Assembly (NCBI RefSeq): GCF_958450345.1
Contig: NC_088780.1
Coordinates: 153,184,726 to 153,248,725, forward strand
DNA: 64,000 nt
Direction: 5' to 3'
From: Calliphora vicina
Lineage: Eukaryota > Arthropoda > Insecta > Diptera > Calliphoridae
The notes under the pieces are model-generated. The model ran no database searches. It was not told where the DNA came from and saw nothing but the letters and a program-made list of their open reading frames with translations. Both the position numbers and the translations under genes were made by a program. Of this stretch, positions 34,429 to 46,484 are shown piece after piece. How positions within the stretch are numbered: the first letter of the stretch is position 1; the number at the start of each line of letters is the position of its first letter.

Positions 34429-35433
34429 ATGGGACGAAATCATCATTGTACCGAAGATGAGAAAAAAATTGTTCAAACGATGAGAAATCAAGGAAAATCA
34501 TTACGGGAAATAGCAAAGAGCATAGGAAGATCTTTACATTTTGTCCAAAATGCTTTATCTAAAAAACAAAAAAGAGAAACTCGCGGTAGACCAAAGAAAA
34601 CCAGTCCAGAAACAGATAGGCGGATCGTCCTTATGGTTAAAAAAGACCCTTTCATATCATCGAAAGCTATTTCTGCGGAGCTATGTAACGAAATCAGTCC
34701 ACAAACAGTTCGTCGTCGTCTTTTACAAGCTAAATTGCCGGGAAGAATTGCCAGAAAAGTGCCACTAATGCGCCAAAAAAATATCAAGACAAGATTAGAA
34801 TTTGCTAAAGAGCACTTACAATGGTCCGGGTGTGAAGGCGAAAAAAAATGGAGAAATATTTTATGGAGCGACGAAACAAAAATAAATTTGTTTGGAAACG
34901 ACTGCCAAAGAAATGTACGCCGACCAAAAGGAAAAGAATTCCACGTTAAATTTACAAAAAAGACGGTAAAACATTACGGGGGAAACATAATGGTTTGGGG
35001 TTGCTTTTCATGGAATGGTGTTGGTCCGATATTCCGAATAGAAGATACCATGAATGCTAGTGGGTATAGAGACATATTGGAAAACGTAATGCTTCCATAT
35101 GCATCGGAAAATATGCCATTAATATGGACATTCCAGCAGGACAACGACCCAAAACATAGTTCAAGATTAGTTAAAAACTGGTTCTTGGAGAATAACGTAC
35201 CTGTTTTAAGCTGGCCCAGCCAATCCCCTGATTTAAACCCAATAGAAAACTTGTGGAGTGAATTAAAGATAAGGCTTTCGAAGGAAGTTTTCAAAAATAA
35301 AGACGATTTATGGGAGAAAACGCAAAAAATATGGTACGAGATTCCATTGGAGAAGTGTCAGAACTTGATATCCAGTATGCCCAGAAGAGTGGAGAAAGTT
35401 TTACAAAACAAAGGTGGATATACTGGATACTAG
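34429..35433 (+). CDS. Tc3-like Tc1/mariner transposase, intact DD34E
   Basis: Complete ORF of 334 residues, close to the usual Tc1/Tc3 length. ATG at 34429 was chosen because the earlier in-frame codon at 34420 is TTG. N-terminus: a helix-turn-helix (about residues 8-43), a GRPKK linker (53-57) and a second HTH-like segment (about 62-105), the bipartite DNA-binding region of Tc1-type transposases. The catalytic core shows the triad D148 (ILWSDET), D238 (FQQDNDPKH) and E273 (SPDLNPIENLW). There are 34 residues between the last two, hence DD34E. VWGCFSWNG at about 189 is the family core motif. The enzyme acts in the nucleus, cutting at the element's terminal repeats and reinserting at TA. No stop or frameshift is visible, so it may be functional. 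Confidence 0.95.
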   Translation: MGRNHHCTEDEKKIVQTMRNQGKSLREIAKSIGRSLHFVQNALSKKQKRETRGRPKKTSPETDRRIVLMVKKDPFISSKAISAELCNEISPQTVRRRLLQAKLPGRIARKVPLMRQKNIKTRLEFAKEHLQWSGCEGEKKWRNILWSDETKINLFGNDCQRNVRRPKGKEFHVKFTKKTVKHYGGNIMVWGCFSWNGVGPIFRIEDTMNASGYRDILENVMLPYASENMPLIWTFQQDNDPKHSSRLVKNWFLENNVPVLSWPSQSPDLNPIENLWSELKIRLSKEVFKNKDDLWEKTQKIWYEIPLEKCQNLISSMPRRVEKVLQNKGGYTGY

Positions 35434-35700
35434 CTTTACTTTAATAATAAACTAATTTTTTTAAGATAAAATTTATTAGCTTTTGTTTAATAAGAATTTT
35501 TAAAAATGTATCTATTATTATGAGCACCAAATTTTTCGAAATTTAAGAAATTTAATTTACTTTATAATATTTATTATTAATTATGAAATATTTTGTTTTT
35601 GTTTTTTACTCTCCTTTTAACTATAAATAAAAATCGACTGAATTTTTTTTATAATTTTACAATATACCATTATTTTTTTCGTTTTTAAAAAATAAATTTT

Positions 35701-35728
35701 GGTGTATCTATTATTTTGAGCAGATGTG
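35701..35728 (-). repeat. right terminal inverted repeat of the Tc3-like element
   Basis: 28 bp, a perfect match in inverted orientation to 34074-34101, followed by TA. Confidence 0.95.
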
Positions 35729-35739
35729 TACATGACACG

Positions 35740-37120
35740 ACGAGGTCTCGTATAAAACATGAAGTTTTCTTTTTTTTTCTTTTTATACAACAAGTTTAAA
35801 GAGCTAATATTTTTTCCAATTTCTTTATTTTTTTCAAATCTATTTTTCTTGTTTATTTTTTTTTTCTACTTTTCAAATGTAACGGATATTGCTTAGATTA
35901 CAACAACAATAACTTAGAAAAAGCTTCAGGAACAAAAAACAAAATGAAGAAAAGAAAAACACACACAACAACAAAAACTAACAGGGAGCAAATGTTTACA
36001 CAATTTAAACTTTATTACTGTTGTTTTAGTTGTTTTGTTTGCTGTTGTCTTTCTATTTCTTTTTTTGTTTTTGTTTTTTATTATTATTATTATTATTACT
36101 TATTTTAGAAATTGTCCTTTTGCTCTCTTTGTATTGTAGTTGGAGTTGTTGTTGTTAGTGGCTTTTGTTTTGAGTACATTATTAGTAACAAGTAGTAGAA
36201 GCAAAAGCAGCAGAAGAAAGAAAAAAAAACAAATGTTGTAGTACGTTATAAGTGCCTTGGATGTCGAAGTTGATATCGTTCGAGGGGGGCAAAATTGTAT
36301 TATCAAACAATATGTATAGCTGGGTATGGTAAATAAAACAGAGAAGGTATCCCAGTGAAATTTCTTAAAAAGTAATATCTTGGTTTTATAGCTGACACTT
36401 GTCCACATAAAAACCTACTGATACACACATAGTTAACATGGTGATGGTGATCATAATCGAACAGCGCACAGTGGGGTCACTCGAAAAAAGTGGTAAACAT
36501 CAGAACCTTCTAAACTACTAATCCGATTGCAAAATGATATACGAGCGATTCGTAGAGGAGGACACACATAGGCCTTAAGAAAATTAAGAATTGGATAATT
36601 TTTGGATTCCGTTGGTCAAGGAGTATTCGTTTAAGTTATTAAAATGGGCTCTGCAATGGGTGCTCAAATTAGGGTACCTTCGACATGTAAAATTTTTAAA
36701 CACGTGCCATTTTCGATTTCAAAAAAATTAAAAAAATTTAAAAAAAATTAAAAATAGTACATTTTTGCTGTTTTTTGGACTTAACTTTATTTTTATTAGA
36801 AGAAAACTTTCTTTAAGAACATATAGCAATTTTATGTTTTTCTATAAGGTATCTTTGGTATAAAAAACATATTCTATTTTTCGAATATGTCGCGCTATTG
36901 ACCTATTTTTTTTATCAAATTTTAAACTTTGGGCCACATGTTCTAAAATCTCAAAGCTGGGATCAGATAACCGAAATCAGCTTTGGAAACCTTGATGTGT
37001 TCCTTGTTTATCTTCGAAGTATTTTCCCAGACCCGAAAAAATGTGAACCCTATGGCAAAATGGTAAAAAATACAATTGTCGCTCCAATTTTTAGCAATTG
37101 CGGGATTCCCTTCGACCTTT
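35740..37120. other. intronic, no gene seen
   Basis: CAA- and T-rich low complexity to about 36240, then unique-looking AT-rich sequence. The small ORFs have no support. Confidence 0.4.
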
Positions 37121-37128
37121 TGACAAGA

Positions 37129-37776
37129 TTTTATACCTTAAAGTATACAGATCGACTTAGAATCACTTTCTGAGTCGATTAAACGATGTTCGTCCGTCCG
37201 TCCGTCTGGCTGGCTTGTCGGCTGGCATGTAAACCTTGTGAGCAGAGTACAGGTCGCAATTTTGAAGATATTTCGATCAAAATTGGTACATATTAGGACC
37301 AAGAACCAAGCCTATTGAAACTGGCTGAAATCGGTGCATTAATTCACCTAGACCCCATACAAATGTACTTCCGAAGTTTGACTTTATCGGTCATAAATGA
37401 TTAATTTATATATGAATCTCCACAAATTCCGCTCTAAATAAGATTTATATATACGGAATTCATGTCACCAAATTTTATTACGATCGGTCCATAATTAATC
37501 ATAGCTCCCATATAAACCCGCTTCTAACTATTACTTTAACGTGCATAAATCTCTTAAAAATTTTCGCAAACACACAAGATTCAGCATACATAACTTTCAT
37601 ATAGACATAAATCACACGACCCAATTTCATGGTGATCGGTCCATAATTGGTCTAGCTCCCATATAAGGTCCACTTCCGAAAATCACTCAAAAATATAAAT
37701 TATTGAAATTTTAAAAGAAAAATGTTAGTGTAGGGTATTATGTGCTCGGGCTTGACCGACCATTCTTTCTTACTTG
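37129..37776 (+). mobile_element. Helentron-like family B, 5'-altered copy
   Basis: Shares the body (TTAGAATCACTTTCTGAGTC, GTCCGTCCGTCC) and the end GACCGACCATTCTTTCTTAC then TTG with family B. The 5' terminus is not recognisable. Confidence 0.55.
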
Positions 37777-37869
37777 TTTAATATTGAATTTTGTTAATAA
37801 GTAATGAATTTATTACATATTTATTGAGTTTCTGAAGCTAAAATTTGTATAAAAATTTTAATACGATTG

Positions 37870-38344
37870 CAAGATCAATATCCCCGAAATTCTTCCGGCT
37901 CGGTTGCTATTTAAATTCGAGAAAATCGTTCCACAAATGGCTGTTTTGACCTATTTTTGACCCATATCTGGATTACTAAATCATTAATATAGACAATATG
38001 GATATCTAATGATAGATATTTCAAAGACCTGTGCAACGACGTATATAAGACCATAGTAAGTTGGACCTACAATGGGTCAAAATCGAATATATTTTTTAAC
38101 CCGAATTTTTTTTTTCACCAAAATTTTTTTTCATTAAATATTAAAAAAAAAATTTAAAAATTAAAAAAAAAAAATTTTTAAATTAAAAAAAAAATTTAAA
38201 ATTTAAAAAAAACAATTTCGAAAAAACAACTGGAAAAAAAATTAAATTTTGTTTACCTAAAAATATTTAAAATTTTTATTTTAAAGTATATTTTGGTGAA
38301 GGGTACATAAAATTCGGCACAGCCGAATATAGCTCTCTTACTTG
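37870..38344 (+). mobile_element. Helentron-like family A, 5'-truncated copy
   Basis: Lacks the 5' end. It retains the middle (GAAATTCTTCCGGCTCGGTT), the A/T-run core, the subterminal GGTGAAGGGTA, the hairpin and the CTCTTACTTG end. Confidence 0.55.
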
Positions 38345-38349
38345 TTTTG

Positions 38350-40450
38350 TTTAGATAAGTTAATTTTTGGCGGGTACTAAGGACTTATGCGAACTAACAT
38401 TTCTGGCTGGGTTTTAAACAAAAATTTCCTTTGATTTTAACTGGGGTAAAACATATTTAACTAATCTCTCTTTTTCAAAGCGAGATATATATAAATTCAG
38501 ACTCTTACGTCTTTGAAATCAATTGAAATAAGTTCTGAAGAAATTACAAAAAATCCTATGTAATTTCCTAAAGGAAAATTCAACTAAATGGTAGATCTAG
38601 TCACGTAACTGGTGCCTTTGGGATAGGAAGCGCTTCTAATTCAAAACCCTTTTCTTCCAATTTAGGTTTAAATTACTTAAATACTTTTACATTTAGATCA
38701 GTTTAAAAAAATTTAATATTTGAAAGATTTCTTCAGGGTAACCTTCTCCTTCACTTACTATTCCACTTAAACAAATACCGGAAGTTGAAAGTGAAAAACG
38801 CAACATCATTTAATCTTAACTTGGCAACATTTAAGATTATGACTACAACACAGATTGAAAAATAACACAAGCAGTAGAAGCAGCAGAAACAACAGCAAAA
38901 TTATACTCTAAAGTTAAAAATAAAGCGACTATGAAAAAAAAAAACAAACTAAATCTTATAAAACATACAATTTCTTAAAGTAATAGAAAAATATTTATGA
39001 AAGAACAAGAAAAATTACACGTATAACAGCGACAACATTGGCAAAACTTTAGTAATTTATGTTACATAATTAAGCCATAAAAAATAACAACACCAACACC
39101 AACAATCTGAAGACGAACAACAACAGTCATGAACAAGTTTTAAATAAATCAGTTTATATTTAAGTTCATTTTAAGGATGACTTAAGGCTAAATTAGAGAG
39201 TATGTACTAAAAACATATAATTTTTAGTTTCATTTAAGAACTTTTAACTAGGATTTTAAAGTCTTGCACAAGCATTTTTGCATAATTTTAAATTTTATTA
39301 AATATTTTAGGCAGCGTAAAATAATGGTGATTAAGAATCTAAACCATGCAGAAAATCCTATAAAACCACATGTTGTTGAAATCCATATCTTCCAATTCAG
39401 GCCAAAAGAATTTGGTAATGAAATTTTTAATGAAAATTAGTGGAACGTTGTCCGAACAGAACACCCATTTTGATAAAACAATTTTATAATTGGAACGTTT
39501 TGTTGAATACCATAATATGGTGTTAGTTTTAAAAATAACGATATTATGATTAAGCTGGAATTATAATATGGTTGGACTGTAACCGAAATATAAACATATC
39601 AGCTATCACATTTTTACATAACCATATTATGATTGATGTGGAAACAGAATAAGGTTGGTATAGAATTGTAAACTATTGGTCTTGTTTAATTGAAATAGTT
39701 TTGTTTACATTTTTGTTTACATAAACTTTTTTTATTTTAACTTGAAAATAAATTTATTCGTGTATTCGATTAATCGACAATTATTGATGAAATAATTTTT
39801 TATTCTATATTGAATAATGAATAAATTTTATCCGAATATTTTTTATTCGAATGATAACCTTAAATAGGAGATAATCAAAATTTCTCTTTATAACCCTATC
39901 TCGTAGCTTTATTAAGTTAGAACTACATTTAAAATCAAATGAATTAAATTTATACTAATTTCTATAATTTAATAAAGCATTTAATAAGTCATAAATAATT
40001 CTTAAACAATTATGCTTTACTTTGCTGAAAACTTTTAAATAAATGTAATCCAACCCCTTTTTAATATCGCAAAATAAATTACAGCCCAAAAGTATGCTAA
40101 TTATTTTGATTAATTTACGTAGTATATCAAACTTTAAATAAGCAGAAATTTATAAATTTCATTTGCTTTCACCCCAAAAGAAGCAAAAAAAAATAAATAA
40201 CCTGAATGCTGTCCTGTCATTAACTAAAGTAAACTCATTATAAAACATAAAATATTAAACTAATTTAATGAGATAAATAAATGTACTACATCATTTACCA
40301 CAACACACAGACACACACACACACAAAACCAAAACCATCTTAAAAATTTTAATCTCATAGTAACTTACAAAAACCACAAGCAAACAAACACACCCAGTCA
40401 GTAACCCCTTCTTTTTTTTGTGACTACTCTATCTCTTACTCTGGCCCATT
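38350..40450. other. intronic, no gene seen
   Basis: AT-rich. A degenerate piece of the palindromic repeat is at about 39500-39660, and an ATTCG-type scrap near 39760-39860. ACAC microsatellite at 40305-40330, just before the RING exon. Confidence 0.4.
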
Positions 40451-40456
40451 ACTTAC

Positions 40457-40628
40457 CGCCATCACAGGGAAAACTATCAGCCAACAAAGTAAATAATTTA
40501 TCCGACAGTAAACATCTACCACGTGGTCCCAACGGTACACGGCATACAGGACATTTTTCAGAGCGACTGCGACAATTATTACACAAAACATGACCATTGC
40601 AACACTGCCATCCTGGTGGTTTTATAAC
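40457..40628 (-). CDS. SINA/SIAH-like E3 ubiquitin ligase, internal exon (second half of RING)
   Basis: Coding exon of 172 bp, phase 0 in and phase 1 out. Seen: acceptor CTAG at 40632-40629 and a strong donor GTAAGT at 40456-40451. The product reads KPPGWQCCNGHVLCNNC, then KCPVC and a RGRCLLSDKLFTLLAD tail. With the CPVC of the preceding exon this completes a C3HC4 RING in the SIAH arrangement (Cys, Gly-His, Cys-x2-Cys, Cys-Pro-x-Cys). The PCD near the end resembles the first Cys after the RING in SIAH proteins. The intron before it is 20650 bp and the one after it is 11324 bp if the next coding exon begins at 29132. This is the most conserved coding segment in the window and the firmest evidence for the gene. 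Confidence 0.88.
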
Positions 40629-41169
40629 CTAGTTTTAGGAGATTACACATGAAACGAAAAGGAAAAATGAAAGTAAATTGTTAAAATCTGATAAGTATTT
40701 TAAATATGAGTGAAAATAACTTCTATGTACTACTTTTTTTTGTTTTGTTTTCGAGGGTATATTTTAATTATAACATTAAAGATATTTATGTGGTTAATTT
40801 TGTGCAGGCAAAAGTTTAATTTTAATATACATACGTAATGAGTTCAAGGAGAAACGTTGTATTCTGTATTATGATATTGGTGTCATTATTATCAGAAACT
40901 AAAATAACATAATACTTATAAGTACCTGCTATTTTTTTTTTGTTTATAACTAAGCGATACATATCTATATATATGGGGGATTTCACGTCAAATGAACGAA
41001 CTTTTAAAATCGATGACTTCCGATCGGGATGAAATGCACCAAGGTTATTTCTATTAGATAGTAATTCAGACACAATTTTTCAACAAGATCGGTCAAGAAG
41101 TCTCGGAGTTAGGGGGGGTCAATGTTTGACATTTTGGCCAAACATGTGATTTTTCTCATCAATGTAACT

Positions 41170-41800
41170 TATTACCTATTTGTTCTTAGCAGAATGTGTC
41201 CCAAATAGTTTAGATAGATATTTTTTCAATCTTTCGAAAAAAAAATTTAATATTTTTTTTCCGAAACCAAAAACTTTTTTGACTTTTTTTTCAAAATGAG
41301 CCTGTTTTTCTTAAAAGAAAGCTTAGATATTTTCCTTGAAGACCTATTTGGTCGCTTAGTGGGATGCGAATTCGATATCTATCAAAATAAATGATTTTTA
41401 ACTCAAATCAAGCTATTTTGACTTTATTTGCAAAATCAAAAACTTTGTTGACATTTTTTTTCAAAATGGTCCCCTTTTTTAATTTTTTTTTTTGCACAAA
41501 AGAAAGCTAGGTCTTTTCCTTGAAGGCTTTTAGTCGCTTGGTGGGATGCGAGTGGGATATCTATCAAACTAAATATTTTGTAACTCAATACATAAAATTT
41601 TTGATTTTTTTTTGCAAAATCTATCTTTTTTTTTCCAAAATGGGCCCTTCTTTTAAAATTTTTTTTTTCGATCAAAAGAAAGTTTAGGTCCATTCCTTTA
41701 AGAGGGTTTTAGTCGCTTAGTGGGATGCGAGTGGGATATATATCAAAATAAATGTTATGATTTTTTTTGCAAAATCAAAAACTTTTTTGACTTAGCCGAA
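41170..41800. repeat. tandem repeat, about 180 bp units
   Basis: Three units judged by GTCGCTTAGTGGGATGCGA-type blocks starting at 41351, 41533 and 41712. Each is followed by ATATCTATCAAA and a T-rich stretch. ORFs here are repeat-derived. Confidence 0.8.
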
Positions 41801-42059
41801 ACCGCGGTTTTTCATGGCCTAAAACCAAAACCGACAATTATTCTTCGGTTTTAATCTATTTTCAGTAGAAAAAATCAAAATTTAGAAATGAAAAAAAACT
41901 TTTTCATACAATTTCTCTAAAAACAAATCGATGTAAAAGTATCTTAAGATTCTTTAACAGAAAATATTGAACATACGAGTATTTCCTGACAATTAAACAG
42001 ATTCTAGGTTCAGTATTAAAGAAATTTTTGGAGAACGAAAATCTGCTCCTTAGTTTGAT

Positions 42060-42305
42060 TTAGTTCTCACGTGGAGGTGTCGTGAACTTTCCAACAAGAT
42101 CGTGCGATTTCATCACGTTAGACTTTTTCTGAAGTCACAGGACTATGCAAATAATCCACAAACCACAACGGCTCTCAAAGCCAACATAACCCATGAAATC
42201 GGTCAAATTCAGCCTGATTTATGCGCCAGAGTTATAGAAAATTGGATATTTCGGATGCGCGTCGCCCACCAAAAATGCTCAGACTATGATAAACATCCTG
42301 TGTGA
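42060..42305 (+). pseudogene. Tc1/mariner-type transposase C-terminal fragment
   Basis: The ORF ending at 42305 reads TTTALKANITHEIGQI then LCARVIENWIFRMR, a pattern seen at the C-terminus of a widespread insect DDE transposase group. One frame earlier gives CDFITLDFF, the expected preceding motif, so there is a frameshift near 42115. The catalytic N-terminal part is absent. Confidence 0.6.
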
Positions 42306-42777
42306 AACATATTTCTTTCGGTTTAATATTTTGGATTTGAGCTAGATTTCCACAGACATAGAGATGGACAGGTCTCTTTCACTTTATTTGTACTTTAACC
42401 TATCTATTCATGCAGAAAATACATACTACAATTATATGCTGCAAAATAATTGTCCTATTGAGGTATTTCTCCATAACATTTAAAAATATGTATAATTTAC
42501 CTGTTGTATATTGTATTTTTTTGTACACTATTATCAATTTGTAATTCTGTCTGTCTCAGAGTCTATACTAGCATAAAATTGTTCTATATCTTCCGATAAA
42601 ATACATATTTGTTGTTTGGTATTAAATTTATATAAACATAATTTAATTGAGCATTTCATAGTAAAAATGATAAATATTGCTTTTTGGTTTTTCTATTTTT
42701 TAAATATGTATGTATGTATATAAAAGAGTGTAACTCAGATACAAACATAATTTTACACAATTATTTATGCTATGTAT

Positions 42778-44258
42778 TAGGGTGACCATTATACTGTATT
42801 TGTTTGATTTTCAATGCTCCCAATGATAAAAATTTTAGCTGGGAGGTAGCTGTAACGTTAATTTGGTTTATTTCGATAACGGTATTTTAGGGATAACGGT
42901 AAATTAAATTATTAATGAGATTTTACGAAATTTCATATGGTTAGAGTTAACTTTTGTTCCACTTTCCAAGGGTAATAATTTAAAAAAAATCGCCAAAAAT
43001 CGATTTATGATCCGAATGAGCTGAAATTTAAAATATAAAAAGTCCATGAGATGATCTACATAAAATGCAAAATGATCATAGTTACATATCAAATGTAACT
43101 TTTAAATTTAAACACGTAATGACTTGATAGAAACAACGTAAAAAATTGTCAAAGGGGGCAATGTTTGTGGAACTTCAGAGGAGTAAATAAAGGCTTTTTA
43201 TATGAGTCTTTGATATTGGTGAAAACCTTAGGACTTGAAGATGGATATTGTAGTAAAATCAAATAATTTTATAAATTTTCGGGACGTCATTCACCCTAAA
43301 AACTATAAAAATTATAATATGGTGATTTTCAATGAAGAGAAATATAGAATTTGAATTAACGTAACATTTTAACGTTTATTATAATAAAATTTTGAAATAA
43401 TGCAGATCCAAATGTTTTAAAATCAATGGAATTTAATTTTTGACATTTTTTATATTCAAATACCTGATGATACAATAATTGTAAAGGGAGAATCACTAGG
43501 GAGAGTTTTTAATATTTAGCTATTAATGTGCCTACTGTGACGTTAATTACCGTGTGATAGTAAACAATCGTTGTAGATATTTAAGAAACATATAGAGTTA
43601 CACAAATATGGAGCTTTTTCGTGGATCGGGGCTTTTCTTTTCTAGAACTTTTCACTCAAACCGAAAATTTGTTTTTAAAATTGGTCAAGTTTGGATAAGT
43701 CTGGAGGGTGTTGTGTCCGCCTAAGTGAGACAAATTTTGTACGCATATTTTTTGTAGATCTTCTCAAGGACTATAGATATTTTAAATTTCAGCTCATTCG
43801 GATCATAAATGGATTTTTGGCAATTTTTTAAAACAACATTTTAGAACCGAGGTGACCAATGCGGGTCACGCATTACCCATGAACAAATGTAAATCAACAC
43901 CAGGTCCAACCATGTGAAATTTTGTAACATTATCTCCAACAGTTTCCGAGATACCGAATTATTTCCAAAAAAAAAAACGTTTCTAAACCATTGTTATTAA
44001 AATCAAAAATTAATATTTTTTTATAATTTAAATAGAATATCGGTTAAGGTATAAGAGGTAACGGTAATTACGATTATATCGGTATTTAAGCGGTAACGGT
44101 AAAAGCAGGCAATGGTAGTTGAACTGAAAGGGTTTTTAGTGGTAACGGTAGCCAACCTTGAAAAGTATTGCTAATTTGACCGAAACTTGAAACTTCAAAT
44201 AAAATGTGTAACCTCTAAACGTTTTTAGATGGATAGCATCGAAATAAGGGCCACCCTA
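42778..44258. mobile_element. long TAGGGTG-family element with internal inverted arms
   Basis: 1481 bp from TAGGGTGACC to GGGCCACCCTA. The flanks CTATGTAT and ATATGTAC match at 6 of 8 bases, an old duplication. Inside, segments near 42985-43075 and 43740-43830 are reverse complements (both include the GATCCGAATGAGCTGAAATT block). Repeated TAACGGTAA motifs lie near both ends. No coding sequence is recognised. Confidence 0.55.
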
Positions 44259-44503
44259 ATATGTACATATGTATTGTAAATGATAAACACATATGAAAAA
44301 TGCATGTATTTCAGATATTTTGTAGCACAAGCCATGCATCAATACTTTTCAGTAATTTTTAGGTTGAAATTATTTGAAATAAATGCATGCAAGAGTGTGT
44401 CTGTGCCAAGGATATTGATGTTTATACTTGATTTAGTATGTGTGTTATTAGTAAAGGAAAAAAGAAGGTATGTATATGTATAAACACATACATATATCTA
44501 CAT

Positions 44504-44663
44504 TAGGGTGACCAAATTTCAGTGGAGACAAAAAAAAAAGTTAAATTAACGAAAAAGTTTATTCACAGGAAATTTTCAAATCATAAGAAATGGTATATTA
44601 AAATTAAGGCAAATTTGATTTTAATTAGAAACATTAGTACCTTTTTTTCTGGGAATAACCCTA
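44504..44663. mobile_element. short TAGGGTG-family MITE
   Basis: 160 bp, TAGGGTGACC to AACCCTA. The flanking octamers ATCTACAT and ATATACAT match at 7 of 8. It contains no gene. Confidence 0.5.
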
Positions 44664-45545
44664 ATATACATATCTATATCTATATATGTATGTATATTTA
44701 TGTTTTTTTAAATTTATAACAGACTTTTGATTTTATTTTTTAATAAAATACATATGTATGTTTACATTTACATATTGCATGTGTTTTATGTAGCAATATT
44801 TTTTTTTATTTTAGAATATGTATATAGAAATTGTAGCTTTAACATAAATTTTTATTTAAAATTAAAAAAATTCTCTCAATTATTTTTGTAATAAATTTAT
44901 ATACCGTACGGATTAAAGATTCTTAGAGTTTATTTATTTTTCTTTTAAATGAAAATAATAATTGGTCTATATAATACTTTGAAAGCTTTAATAAAGGATG
45001 ACCAAAGATAAGACAATTTTTTCTATATTGTTTGTTGTCTACTTTTTGTACCACAATTAACACAAAAATCAAGTTTTTATTCCATAAGTTGCACAATAGG
45101 TTTTACTTAATGGTTTAAGATGTTACAGTAGATATTAGAGAAACCAAGGAAAAATTTATTGAAATAATATCAAAAATATTGCAATTTTCTTCAACATACA
45201 ACTTTTTAACACTTTAAATCCCTTTAATTCGAATTTGTTGTGTTTTTTAAACATTGAAAGTTACTAGAGATTGAGCTCATATATATGTAGGTGAAGTTTA
45301 TTGTACGAATTGAGAATTATTAATGCATCTTAATTGCTTCCAGAGAGCAATAGTAGGCCGTAATTTAGTATGCTTTTCTGTAAGCTAAATATTCCTGGAA
45401 GCTACACAAGATACATTAGTATCTATTCCTAACAGGCTTGTCATTATTGGAGATTTGTCCTCAAAAATGAGGATTTTGAAAGGATTTTAGGGACAGCAAA
45501 TTTAAAATTTTTTTCAAGATTTTATGCAGTTAAAGTAATTATTGA

Positions 45546-46480
45546 GTGTATGACTTAAAAATGTGGGTTTTACAATAGATGGCTCATCTTTTGAACGCGG
45601 TTTTTGTCATTTATTCTCACTTTATTATTGAACATTCTAATGTTAACAACAACGTTTTTTTGTTTCAAAAATGTCGAATTTTGTATCAACAAAGCATCAT
45701 ATGCGGGAAGTTTTGCTTTACTTCCTTAATTTGAAAAAAGTGCCTCTGAAGTACACCGAAGCTTATGATGAATGTGTTTCATTGGTTTCACTGTGATTTT
45801 GACACGGAAGACAAAGATCACCTAGTCCAATAAAAAAAAATTGAAGTCCATGAATTGAAGGCATTACTCCATGAAGATTGCTGCTCATTGCGAGCTACTC
45901 AAGCAACAATTTCAAAATGTTTGGGAGCAGCAGGTTTCATACAAAAGCTGGGAAATTAGGTACCATACGAATTTAAGACGATTGTTGCATGATTATGCAT
46001 GAACGATATATGTATAAGAAAATCACTTTTGCCCCGAATAATTACTTGCGATGAAAAATGAATCTATTACGATAACCCGAAGCGTAAGAGATCGTATGAG
46101 AAGCCCGGCCAACTAGCAGAATCGACACCAAAGCCAAATATTGCTGGCACTAAAGTAATGCTCTGTATTTGTTGAAACCAAAAGAGTCCTATCTAGCATG
46201 AGCTGCTGAAATCTGTCCAGACCATCACACTGAACCTCTATACCTGTATGCGGCCAGACATGAAACCGTAATATTCCATCACATTTTGCAATACCTATTA
46301 AAAAGTATTCAGAATGAAGTGGTTGGGAAATTTTAACTCGCACGCTTTATTGTCCAGACTACTACTTGTTTCGATTGATGCACAACGTTCTCTTTGGGAT
46401 ATGCTTCACTTTGATATTGGCTTGATTCGTTCTTGGCCTCAAAAGATGAACAGTTCTTTTGGCACGGAATCCATATGTTA
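45546..46480 (+). pseudogene. mariner relic retaining its left terminal repeat
   Basis: Starts GTGTATGACTTAAAAATGTG, the inverse of the right ends of the other copies. An MSNFVSTKHHMREVLLYF start follows, then broken transposase to the GTEFH/WHGIHML region. The last part and the right terminus are missing. Confidence 0.75.
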
Positions 46481-46484
46481 AAGA

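Larger units (their letters stand above)
34074..35728 (+). mobile_element. complete Tc3-like transposon with IR/DR-type ends
   Basis: Element of 1655 bp. The terminal inverted repeats of 28 bp are identical (34074-34101 and 35701-35728; they begin CACATCTGCTCAAAATAATA). TA flanks each end (34072-34073 and 35729-35730). A second, inner copy of the core site (GCTCATA then ATAGATACA) lies about 0.2 kb inside the left end, near 34277, and an inverted copy lies near 35505-35527. Each end thus has an outer and an inner site, as in Tc3 and Sleeping Beauty-type elements. It sits in the 11.3-kb intron of the SINA-like gene, in the opposite orientation to that gene. Confidence 0.95.

Noticed and set aside
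34488..35294. Minus-strand ORFs of about 100 residues in the Tc3-like element
   Set aside because: Antisense shadows of the intact transposase.
39760..39860. Another ATTCG-family hAT-like element
   Set aside because: Only a cluster of similar motifs is present, with no ends or target duplication.
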